From Verrucomicrobiota bacterium (GTDB lineage Bacteria; Verrucomicrobiota; Verrucomicrobiia; Limisphaerales; UBA11358): a DNA stretch of 6,643 bases. Shown piece by piece: positions 1 through 4,455 of the stretch (position 1 is the stretch's first letter; each line of letters begins with the position of its first letter). The position numbers and the translations under genes were made by a program. Below the pieces are notes generated by a model that was not told the DNA's origin, ran no database searches, and was given only the letters and a program-made list of their open reading frames with translations. The stretch spans positions 1-6,643 of the forward strand of contig JAMFSG010000218.1 in the NCBI GenBank assembly GCA_026225155.1. The letters run 5' to 3'.

Positions 1-150
1 AGGTTGCTCTTGGGCGATTTGTTTCAGCAGCTTGAAGGCAAAGCCATTGTCTGCGGCGGACAATTTTTGTTCATCCGTAACCGTCGCCATCGCCGGCAAC
101 AATCCGGCGAGCAGCAGGAGAAAGATCGGGAGCGAGATTTTTGGTTTCAT
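1..150 (-). CDS. Secreted serpin-like protein, N-terminal 50 codons only
   Basis: Reading the minus strand from the ATG at 150 gives an open frame that runs off the left edge. Residues 1-22 look like a signal peptide: MKPK, then a leucine-rich core, then an A-M-A cleavage site. After it comes T-V-T-D-E-Q-K-L followed by S-A-A-D-N-G-F-A-F-K-L-L-K-Q-I-A. This resembles the first helix of serpins, which usually reads (A/N)-N-x-x-F-A-x-x-L-(F/L)-K-x-L. Serpins are suicide inhibitors of serine or cysteine proteases, and an exported bacterial one would act in the periplasm or outside the cell. The reactive-centre loop lies outside the window, so inhibitory function cannot be judged. There is no clear ribosome binding site. 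A plausible promoter lies 22 bp upstream of the start. The gene is divergent from trpA. The family call rests on about 20 residues, so another exported protein is possible. Confidence 0.6.
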   Translation of the reverse strand, partial: MKPKISLPIFLLLLAGLLPAMATVTDEQKLSAADNGFAFKLLKQIAQEQP

Positions 151-171
151 ATTAAAGTCCGGCGACCTGAA

Positions 172-200
172 GTTTTAGTCCGCAAGCCGGGAACTTTCAA
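172..200 (-). promoter_or_regulatory. Candidate sigma70-type promoter for the serpin-like gene
   Basis: On the minus strand TTGAAA (195-200) is followed after exactly 17 bp by TAAAAC (172-177). The boxes match the consensus at 5/6 and 4/6 positions. Transcription would start near 165, giving a leader of about 15 nt before the ATG at 150. This is pattern matching only. Confidence 0.35.
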
Positions 201-234
201 TGCAAATACAAGAAGTGCGAAATCAGCCAAAACG

Positions 235-310
235 TGTCGTGCGAAAGCCGCGAAGAAAAACGAAGAAGAAGAATTTTTCCCTTCGCGTCCTTCGCGTCCT
301 TCGCGCGACA
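235..310. repeat. Long imperfect inverted repeat (hairpin) in the serpin-trpA gap
   Basis: Positions 235-255 (tgtcgtgcgaaagccgcgaa plus g) pair with 290-310, the reverse complement matching at 18 of 21 positions. Inside the 34-nt loop, aaaaa (256-260) can pair with ttttt (274-278) and prolong the stem. The structure lies between two divergent genes, so it is not a terminator for either. It looks like a dispersed palindromic intergenic element whose right arm has expanded into the 9-bp tandem repeat at 281-307. Confidence 0.7.
281..307. repeat. 9-bp tandem repeat (cttcgcgtc), three units
   Basis: Two perfect units (281-289, 290-298) and a third differing at its last two bases (299-307, cttcgcgcg). 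The cttcgcgtc/cttcgcg motif resembles a short repeat often met between genes of unrelated bacteria; that similarity is from memory. It forms the right half of the hairpin at 235-310. Confidence 0.75.
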
Positions 311-320
311 TTTTCCAAGC

Positions 321-348
321 TTGAAACTTGAAACTTGAAACTTGAAAC
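321..348. repeat. 7-bp tandem repeat (ttgaaac), four perfect units, just upstream of trpA
   Basis: Four identical units occupy 321-327, 328-334, 335-341 and 342-348, ending 8 bp before the trpA ATG. The unit contains TTGAAA, a good -35 box, four times, but no convincing -10 box lies at the right distance before the start codon. A TTG at 342 is in frame with trpA but belongs to the repeat, so it was not used as the start. Unit number could vary by slippage and alter the trpA leader. No known factor site is recognised here. Confidence 0.85.
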
Positions 349-356
349 TATCGCGA

Positions 357-1157
357 ATGAATCGAATCGAGGAACGCTTCGCGCAATTGAAACGCGCGGG
401 CAAAAAAAGTTTTGTCGTCTATATCGGCGCGGGCGATCCGAATCTCGCCGCCACGCGCGAGCTCGCGCTGGCTTTTGACAAGGCGGGCGTGGATATTTTG
501 GAACTTGGCGTGCCGTTCAGCGATCCGCTGGCGGACGGTTTGGTGAATCAGCTTGCGGCGCAGCGTGGTTTGGAATCCGGCACCACGCCGCCGAAACTTT
601 TGGAAACGATCGTCGCCATTCGCAAGGACTCGCAGATTCCGATTGTGCTCTACATTTATTTCAACCTCATTCACAAGGTCGGCATGGAAAAATTCATCGC
701 CGCCGCCGCGAACGCTGGCGTGGATGGTTTGCTCGTGCTCGATCTGCCGCCGGAAGAATCGGACAATTACGAGGCGTTGATGAAAAAAGCCGGGCTCTGC
801 CATATTTATCTCGTCGCGCCGACGACGCCGGACGCGCGCATGGAACTCATCGTGAAACGCGGCAGCGGATTCATTTATTACATCTCGCGCGAAGGCGTGA
901 CCGGCATGCAGACGAGCATCGCGACGAATCTCGCCTCGCAAGTCGCCAAAATACGCGCGCACACGGATTTGCCGATCGCCGTCGGCTTCGGCATTTCCAA
1001 TCCTGAACAGGCGAAAGCCGTCGCGGCGGAAGGTGACGGCTGCGTGGTTGGCAGCGCGATTGTGAACCAGATCGCCGCGCACGGAAAATCGCCGGACCTC
1101 GTCGCCCAAGTCGGCGCGTTCGTGAAATCGCTGGGCGATGCGGTGAAAACAATTTGA
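357..1157 (+). CDS. trpA: Tryptophan synthase alpha subunit
   Basis: TrpA cleaves indole-3-glycerol phosphate to indole and glyceraldehyde-3-phosphate, and the indole passes through a tunnel to TrpB in the cytoplasmic alpha2-beta2 complex. From the ATG at 357 the protein has 266 residues, the usual TIM-barrel length (E. coli 268). Both catalytic acids then fall at the classical numbers: Glu49 in L-E-L-G-V-P-F-S-D-P and Asp60 in L-A-D-G. This supports ATG 357 over the TTG at 342, which lies in a tandem repeat. Other marks are Y-I-S-R-E-G-V-T-G, G-F-G-I-S in the phosphate site, and G-S-A-I-V. Residues after Asp60-Gly61 are L-V-N-Q where E. coli has P-T-I-Q. No trpB, trpF or trpC is adjacent: the upstream gene is divergent and a toxin-antitoxin pair follows after 29 bp. 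No ribosome binding site is visible. The last 15 codons recur at 1810-1857. Confidence 0.96.
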   Translation: MNRIEERFAQLKRAGKKSFVVYIGAGDPNLAATRELALAFDKAGVDILELGVPFSDPLADGLVNQLAAQRGLESGTTPPKLLETIVAIRKDSQIPIVLYIYFNLIHKVGMEKFIAAAANAGVDGLLVLDLPPEESDNYEALMKKAGLCHIYLVAPTTPDARMELIVKRGSGFIYYISREGVTGMQTSIATNLASQVAKIRAHTDLPIAVGFGISNPEQAKAVAAEGDGCVVGSAIVNQIAAHGKSPDLVAQVGAFVKSLGDAVKTI

Positions 1158-1182
1158 CGGTTTGTCACCTATAGATTACACT
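1154..1182 (+). promoter_or_regulatory. Candidate promoter for the toxin-antitoxin pair, -35 overlapping the trpA stop
   Basis: TTGACG (1154-1159) overlaps the trpA TGA stop. It is followed after 17 bp by TACACT (1177-1182), matching the consensus at 5/6 and 4/6. The predicted start point falls at or next to the toxin ATG (1187), so the transcript would be leaderless or nearly so. This agrees with the lack of a ribosome binding site. Autorepression by the antitoxin would be expected for this family, but no clear operator dyad is visible. Confidence 0.3.
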
Positions 1183-1186
1183 GCCA

Positions 1187-1507
1187 ATGCTCGAACGGGA
1201 GATCAAAAAGCTGGAGCTTGAGAATGGACTCGTTCCGTTTGACGAATGGTTTGATTCCCTGCGCGACATGCGAATGCAAGCGACGGTGGACGCGCGGTTG
1301 ACCCGGATTCGCGCCGGAAATTTTGGCGATTGCAAACCCGTTGGCGACGGCGTGTTTGAATTGCGGATCAATTTTGGTCCGGGACTGCGCGTTTATTACG
1401 GATTGCACGGACGAAAAATTGTCGTCCTAATCGGCGGCGGGGACAAGGGCAGCCAGTCGCGCGACATCCGCCGTGCGCAGGAACTGTGGCAACAATTTAC
1501 GAAATAA
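1187..1507 (+). CDS. Type II toxin, RelE/HigB-like (HI1419 / Gp49-like family)
   Basis: A 106-residue protein with the conserved blocks of the putative addiction-module killer family, a branch of the RelE/ParE superfamily. Residues 44-71 read G-N-F-G-D-C-K-P-V-G then G-V-x-E-L-R-I-x-F-G-P-G-L-R-V-Y-Y. Residues 83-94 read G-G-G-D-K-G-S-Q-S-R-D-I, followed by an amphipathic last helix containing A-Q-E-L-W. Family members are usually thought to be ribosome-dependent mRNA interferases; the exact activity here is inferred from the family. The basic and aromatic residues R60, R68, Y70, Y71, K87 and R92 lie in the usual conserved strands. The toxin comes first and the antitoxin second, the normal order for this family. 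The gene is complete. Its ATG lies 29 bp after the trpA stop and has no evident ribosome binding site. Confidence 0.9.
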   Translation: MLEREIKKLELENGLVPFDEWFDSLRDMRMQATVDARLTRIRAGNFGDCKPVGDGVFELRINFGPGLRVYYGLHGRKIVVLIGGGDKGSQSRDIRRAQELWQQFTK

Positions 1508-1509
1508 AT

Positions 1510-1806
1510 ATGCGCCTGAAAAATTACAAAGATGATTTGAAGAAACGACTCGGCGATCCCGAATACGCCGCCGAATATCTCGCGCAAGTGCTTGCCGAAA
1601 AAGATAATGCAACTTTCCTGATCGCGCTCAAAGACGTAGTTGAAGCCGGCGGCGGCATGGGTAATTTGGCCGGACGCGTTGGCCTCAAGCGGCCGAGCCT
1701 TTACAAAATTCTTTCCAAGAACGGCAATCCCACCTTGGAAACCTTGCAGGAAATTTTACTGCCGCTCGGTCTGCGCGTTTCCGTGGCTTTGGATAAAGCG
1801 GTTTAA
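1510..1806 (+). CDS. Type II antitoxin, HTH addiction-module antidote (HI1420-like)
   Basis: A 98-residue partner of the preceding toxin. The N-terminal part contains D-P-E-Y-A-A-E-Y-L-A-Q-V-L-A-E (16-30), the typical start of these antidotes. An Xre-like helix-turn-helix covers about residues 49-72, with G-x-x-x-L-A-x-x-V-G-L-K-R-P-S-L-Y-K and then N-G-N-P-T-L-E-T-L. It should bind and neutralise the toxin and repress the operon. The ATG at 1510 begins 2 bp after the toxin stop, indicating translational coupling. An in-frame ATG at 1486 would overlap the toxin by 22 bp and add MATIYEIN, but the shorter start gives the usual family length. Three bases after the stop begins the duplicated trpA tail. 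Confidence 0.9.
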   Translation: MRLKNYKDDLKKRLGDPEYAAEYLAQVLAEKDNATFLIALKDVVEAGGGMGNLAGRVGLKRPSLYKILSKNGNPTLETLQEILLPLGLRVSVALDKAV

Positions 1807-1809
1807 GGT

Positions 1810-1857
1810 GCCAGTGCGTTTGTGAAATCGCTGGGTGATGCGGTGAAAACTATTTGA
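1810..1857 (+). pseudogene. Duplicated trpA 3' end (last 15 codons and stop)
   Basis: This block aligns without gaps to 1110-1157, the end of intact trpA, at a constant offset of 700 bp. From 1811 to 1857, 41 of 47 bases match. Read in the trpA frame it gives A-S-A-F-V-K-S-L-G-D-A-V-K-T-I-stop against V-G-A-F-V-K-S-L-G-D-A-V-K-T-I-stop. In the 13 shared residues the three differing codons (TTC/TTT, GGC/GGT, ACA/ACT) are all synonymous third-base changes. The copy has no start and is not a gene. It looks like the tail of another trpA allele left when the toxin-antitoxin cassette entered the 3' end of the gene. Similarity begins right after the antitoxin stop (1804-1806) and ends at the TGA. 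Confidence 0.92.
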
Positions 1858-1883
1858 GCCATGGATGAAACACGGAATTTAAG
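1854..1883 (+). promoter_or_regulatory. Weak candidate promoter for the HEPN-like gene
   Basis: TTGAGC (1854-1859) overlaps the TGA of the duplicated trpA tail. After 18 bp comes TTTAAG (1878-1883), each box matching 4/6. It is notable mainly because the first trpA copy supplies a matching TTGAcg box in front of the toxin. The -10 box is poor. Confidence 0.2.
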
Positions 1884-1895
1884 CAAGAGTGTAAA

Positions 1896-2495
1896 ATGAT
1901 GAATGAGTCAAATAAAACTGCCCACTCTTTAATCGTGCTCAAAGCTTTTAATGACCTGTGCGATCGTGCCTATTCTGATTGGCGTTTCCATAAAATTATA
2001 TTTACTGAAAATGCGCGCAAAGCAGAGATGGAAAAATCAATAGCAGGGAAAGCTCTGGAACATTTTAGCATTTTATCGCAGGAGTCAATTTTGCTTCAAA
2101 TCGCTAAACTTCATGACCCAGCCATTCAACAAGGACATGTTACGCTCGGAATTGAGTATATGGTTAGATTTGGCGGTTGGGATTGCGACCAAGAAGAGAA
2201 ATTGAAAAAACTCAAAAATGGACTTGATGAACTTGCAACAAAGATTCGCCCCGCTAGACACAAAATACTTTCACATAATGATCTTGAAACAATTTTAAGT
2301 GAAGCGGTCTTGGGTGATTTCCCGGATGGCGAAGATGAAAAATATTTCAGAACTCTACAAGAATTTTTAGACCTGGTTAATTTGGCTGTGATGGGAGAAA
2401 AACATCAATTATTTGCCGTGGTAGCTAGGATTCCAAACGGCCTTTTGTGGTTTTTTAGAGAAGATGCATGCAAAAATCAACCTGTGATGATTTAA
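1896..2495 (+). CDS. Probable HEPN-domain protein, AbiU2-like
   Basis: A 199-residue, mostly helical protein with no signal peptide or membrane segment. Residues 57-75 (F-S-I-L-S-Q-E-S-I-L-L-Q-I-A-K-L-H-D-P) resemble the first conserved helix of HEPN/AbiU2-type proteins. Residues 118-129 read R-P-A-R-H-K-I-L-S-H-N-D, where R121-x5-H127 fits the HEPN ribonuclease motif Rx4-6H followed by the common N-D. HEPN proteins are often RNA-cleaving toxins or abortive-infection effectors, but some are inactive, and the family here is recognised from memory. The gene is clearly AT-rich: 21 of 60 bases are G or C at 1981-2040, against 42 of 60 in manC at 2581-2640. This suggests transfer. Two ATGs are adjacent (1896, 1899), and aagag at 1885-1889 is a fair ribosome binding site for either. 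No partner antitoxin gene is visible. Confidence 0.7.
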   Translation: MMNESNKTAHSLIVLKAFNDLCDRAYSDWRFHKIIFTENARKAEMEKSIAGKALEHFSILSQESILLQIAKLHDPAIQQGHVTLGIEYMVRFGGWDCDQEEKLKKLKNGLDELATKIRPARHKILSHNDLETILSEAVLGDFPDGEDEKYFRTLQEFLDLVNLAVMGEKHQLFAVVARIPNGLLWFFREDACKNQPVMI

Positions 2496-2511
2496 TATTT
2501 TAATCCGTATT

Positions 2512-2517
2512 TATACT
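2512..2517 (+). promoter_or_regulatory. Candidate -10 box for manC
   Basis: TATACT matches TATAAT at 5/6 and lies 22 bp before the manC ATG in a short AT-rich gap. No good -35 box is found 16-19 bp upstream, so this is only half a promoter. Confidence 0.3.
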
Positions 2518-2539
2518 TGCCCATTTGTGGCTAAAAATT

Positions 2540-3670
2540 ATGAAAGCAAAATCAGACATCAAAGACCGGTTCGTGATCATCATGGCGGGCGGGCGCGGCG
2601 AGCGGTTCTGGCCGTTGAGCCGCGAAAAGATGCCCAAGCAATTGCTCACGTTGCTCGGCAAAAGATCGTTTCTGCAATCGGCGGTGGACCGCGTGCTGCC
2701 GATCGTGCCGGCGAAAAATATTTTCGTCATCACCAACGCGGCGCAGTTGCCGGAGGTGCGGAAACAGTTGCCGAAAATTCCGAAGGACAATCTCGTGGCC
2801 GAACCGGTGGGGCGCGACACGTGCGCGGCGGTGACGCTCGGCGCGGCGCTGGTCGGCGCGCGTTCGACGACGGGCGTGATGGCGGTTTTGCCGGCGGACC
2901 ATGTGATTCCTGAGGAGAAAAAATTCCAGCAGGTTTTGAGCGACGCGTTTGATGTCGCCGCGCAAGGCCAGGCAATCGTGACCATTGGCATCAAGCCGAA
3001 CGAGCCGGCGACGGGCTACGGTTACATCCAAACGGGAAATGTTTTGCCGGCGGCGAGCGGCGCGAAAAAAACGAAGACGACTTTTTTCAAGGCGGAAAAA
3101 TTTGTCGAGAAACCGGATTTTCAACGCGCGCAGGAATACGTCAACAGCGGGCAATATCGTTGGAATGCGGGGATGTTCGTCTGGAGTTTCATTACGGTCA
3201 CGAATGGTTTGGAAAAACATCAGCCGGAAATGTTTGCCGCGTGCCAGCGCTGGTTCAAGGTTGCGAACCATCCCGCGAAGCTCGCGAAAGTTTTGGCGAA
3301 GGAATATCCCGAAATCAAAAAAGTTTCGATTGATTACGCGTTGATGGAAAAGGCGCAGAACGTGATCGTGGCGGACGGCGCGTTTGAATGGGACGATCTT
3401 GGCGCGTGGCCGGCGCTCGCGCGGCACGTCAAGCAGGACGCGGAAGGCAACGCGGCCGTGGCGGATTTTATTCATGTGGACGCGGCGCGGAATATCATCT
3501 TCGACGCACGCACGAAAAATCGCACGCCGATCGCGATCGTCGGTTTGCGCGATTCGATTTTGGTGCAGACGGACGATGCCGTGTTGCTCGCGCACAAATC
3601 GCAAGCGCAAAAAATCAAGGAGCTGGTCAAGAAATTGAGCGAAGATGCGCGGTTGAAAAAGTTGGTTTGA
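2540..3670 (+). CDS. manC: Mannose-1-phosphate guanylyltransferase
   Basis: The enzyme joins mannose-1-phosphate and GTP to give GDP-mannose and pyrophosphate, supplying activated mannose or fucose precursors for polysaccharides and glycoconjugates. The 376-residue protein opens with a nucleotidyltransferase loop, A-G-G-R-G-E-R-F-W-P-L-S-R (16-28), with the pyrophosphorylase lysine at K33 in M-P-K-Q-L. Further blocks are A-E-P-V-G-R-D-T (87-94), L-P-A-D-H-V-I (117-123), G-Y-G-Y-I (159-163), F-V-E-K-P (188-192), W-N-A-G-M-F (208-213) and W-D-D-L-G-A-W near the end. It is the short, single-enzyme form without the C-terminal phosphomannose isomerase cupin of long ManC proteins (about 480 residues). 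ATG 2540 is preferred to an in-frame TTG at 2525, which adds only MWLKI. No sugar-nucleotide genes are adjacent, so it is probably transcribed alone. Confidence 0.95.
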   Translation: MKAKSDIKDRFVIIMAGGRGERFWPLSREKMPKQLLTLLGKRSFLQSAVDRVLPIVPAKNIFVITNAAQLPEVRKQLPKIPKDNLVAEPVGRDTCAAVTLGAALVGARSTTGVMAVLPADHVIPEEKKFQQVLSDAFDVAAQGQAIVTIGIKPNEPATGYGYIQTGNVLPAASGAKKTKTTFFKAEKFVEKPDFQRAQEYVNSGQYRWNAGMFVWSFITVTNGLEKHQPEMFAACQRWFKVANHPAKLAKVLAKEYPEIKKVSIDYALMEKAQNVIVADGAFEWDDLGAWPALARHVKQDAEGNAAVADFIHVDAARNIIFDARTKNRTPIAIVGLRDSILVQTDDAVLLAHKSQAQKIKELVKKLSEDARLKKLV

Positions 3671-3677
3671 TCTCATC

Positions 3678-3821
3678 GTGGTAGGGATATCGCGCTGCGA
3701 TGTCCCCGTCGCCGAGCGCAGCGTCAGGCGACGGAAACGGGCGGATGTGGTTGCGTTGGCGCTTTGCACGTCCGTTGCGCCGCAACCCGGCGCGGACGGC
3801 GCCGCGCGCCGTCCCTACCAC
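3678..3821. repeat. 144-bp palindromic element with terminal inverted repeats and internal hairpins
   Basis: The ends are a perfect 10-bp inverted repeat: gtggtaggga (3678-3687) and tccctaccac (3812-3821). Inside are several hairpins. At 3684-3706, 10-bp arms surround gct with one G-T wobble. At 3706-3734, ccgtcgcc pairs with ggcgacgg. At 3749-3787, ggttgc pairs with gcaacc and encloses ggcgc/gcgcc. At 3794-3814, ggacggcg pairs with cgccgtcc around 5 nt. There is no coding frame of its own. The form is that of a REP- or MITE-like non-autonomous repeat. It begins 8 bp after the manC stop, so the stems could also act as a transcript end or stability structure, but no T-run follows. Confidence 0.8.
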
Positions 3822-3838
3822 CCAAATGTTGCGATGGT

Positions 3839-3844
3839 TATAAT
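3839..3844 (+). promoter_or_regulatory. Perfect -10 box upstream of rnhA
   Basis: A perfect TATAAT. The -35 position (16-18 bp upstream) falls in the terminal inverted repeat of the 144-bp element and matches the consensus poorly. The start point would be near 3851, giving a leader of about 18 or 33 nt for the two possible rnhA starts. This argues against any rnhA start further upstream. Confidence 0.45.
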
Positions 3845-3883
3845 GTGCATGAATGTAATCTGCCACAAATGAGTTTTGTCTCG

Positions 3884-4414
3884 ATGAATTCCGTAATCAT
3901 CTACACCGACGGCGGTTGCGAAGGAAATCCCGGACCGGGCGGTTGGGGCGCGGTGGTGCGTTGCGGCGAAGTTGTCCGCGAAATTTCCGGAGGCGAATTG
4001 GCGACGACCAACAACCGCATGGAAATGCGCGCGGCCATCGAGTCGCTCGCCACGCTGGAAACGCGCAGCGACGTTTGCATCTTCACGGATTCGCAATATC
4101 TCAAGAACGGCATCACGCAATGGATCAGCGGTTGGAAACGTAAAGGCTGGGTGACGTCCACGAAAGAACCAGTGAAGAATGTGGATTTGTGGAAACAACT
4201 GGACGAATTGGTCGCGCAACATCGTGTGACGTGGAAATGGGTGAAAGGCCACGCGGGCAATGCGGATAACGAACGTTGCGACGGTTTGGCTGGTCGCGAG
4301 ATTGCGAAATTAAAACAGCAACATTCAAAGGCGGCACGGCAGGCGGCGTTGACAACTTTCAAAAATCCTACGCCTACGCCAACGCTTACGTTCCAGCAAC
4401 CAAGCTTGTTTTGA
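3884..4414 (+). CDS. rnhA: Ribonuclease HI with C-terminal extension
   Basis: RNase HI cuts the RNA strand of RNA-DNA hybrids, removing R-loops and helping to clear primers. From ATG 3884 the protein has 176 residues. The active site is complete, offset by one from E. coli: D9 in T-D-G-G, E47 in N-N-R-M-E-M, D69 in F-T-D-S-Q, H123 in V-K-G-H-A-G and D133. The basic handle W-K-R-K-G-W (84-89) is present. An in-frame ATG at 3869 would add MSFVS and is equally possible; neither has a clear ribosome binding site. Beyond the usual end (about residue 145) is a tail of some 30 residues: a lysine/alanine stretch, a threonine-proline linker (162-167), and the final Q-Q-P-S-L-F. That ending resembles a beta-clamp binding peptide. 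The stop lies 6 bp from the shared hairpin with the convergent esterase gene. Confidence 0.95.
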   Translation: MNSVIIYTDGGCEGNPGPGGWGAVVRCGEVVREISGGELATTNNRMEMRAAIESLATLETRSDVCIFTDSQYLKNGITQWISGWKRKGWVTSTKEPVKNVDLWKQLDELVAQHRVTWKWVKGHAGNADNERCDGLAGREIAKLKQQHSKAARQAALTTFKNPTPTPTLTFQQPSLF

Positions 4415-4420
4415 ACCAAC

Positions 4421-4447
4421 GTGCTGCCGGCAAGATGCCGGCAGCAC
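4421..4447. terminator. Perfect 12-bp hairpin between convergent genes
   Basis: gtgctgccggca (4421-4432) and tgccggcagcac (4436-4447) form a perfect stem with a 3-nt loop (aga). It sits 6 bp after the rnhA stop and 8 bp after the esterase stop, so it can serve both strands. Neither side has a real T-run, so it may stop polymerase weakly or protect 3' ends. The gccggcaagatgccggc core also resembles a dispersed intergenic palindrome. Confidence 0.65.
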
Positions 4448-4455
4448 CTTAAGAG

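Noticed and set aside
235..348. CRISPR array
   Set aside because: The repeats are 7 and 9 bp and directly tandem, with no spacers, and no cas genes are present.
342..356. TTG start for trpA at 342
   Set aside because: It is the last unit of a 7-bp tandem repeat. The ATG at 357 puts Glu49 and Asp60 at their classical numbers.
348..1109. Minus-strand open frame (253 codons) opposite trpA
   Set aside because: A shadow of trpA: arginine/histidine-rich with no family resemblance.
2552..3769. Long open frame (405 codons) on the minus strand opposite manC
   Set aside because: It is arginine-rich and low in complexity, with no recognisable domain. The opposite strand encodes a complete ManC with all motifs. 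Long antisense frames are expected in GC-rich coding DNA.
3764..3883. Longer rnhA start at 3764
   Set aside because: The extra 40 residues would be encoded by the palindromic repeat, and the perfect TATAAT at 3839-3844 lies downstream of that start. The short start also aligns the catalytic residues with E. coli.
4421..4447. Standard intrinsic terminator with U-tract
   Set aside because: The stem is perfect but neither strand has a T-run after it. It is listed as a hairpin with probable, not certain, terminator function.
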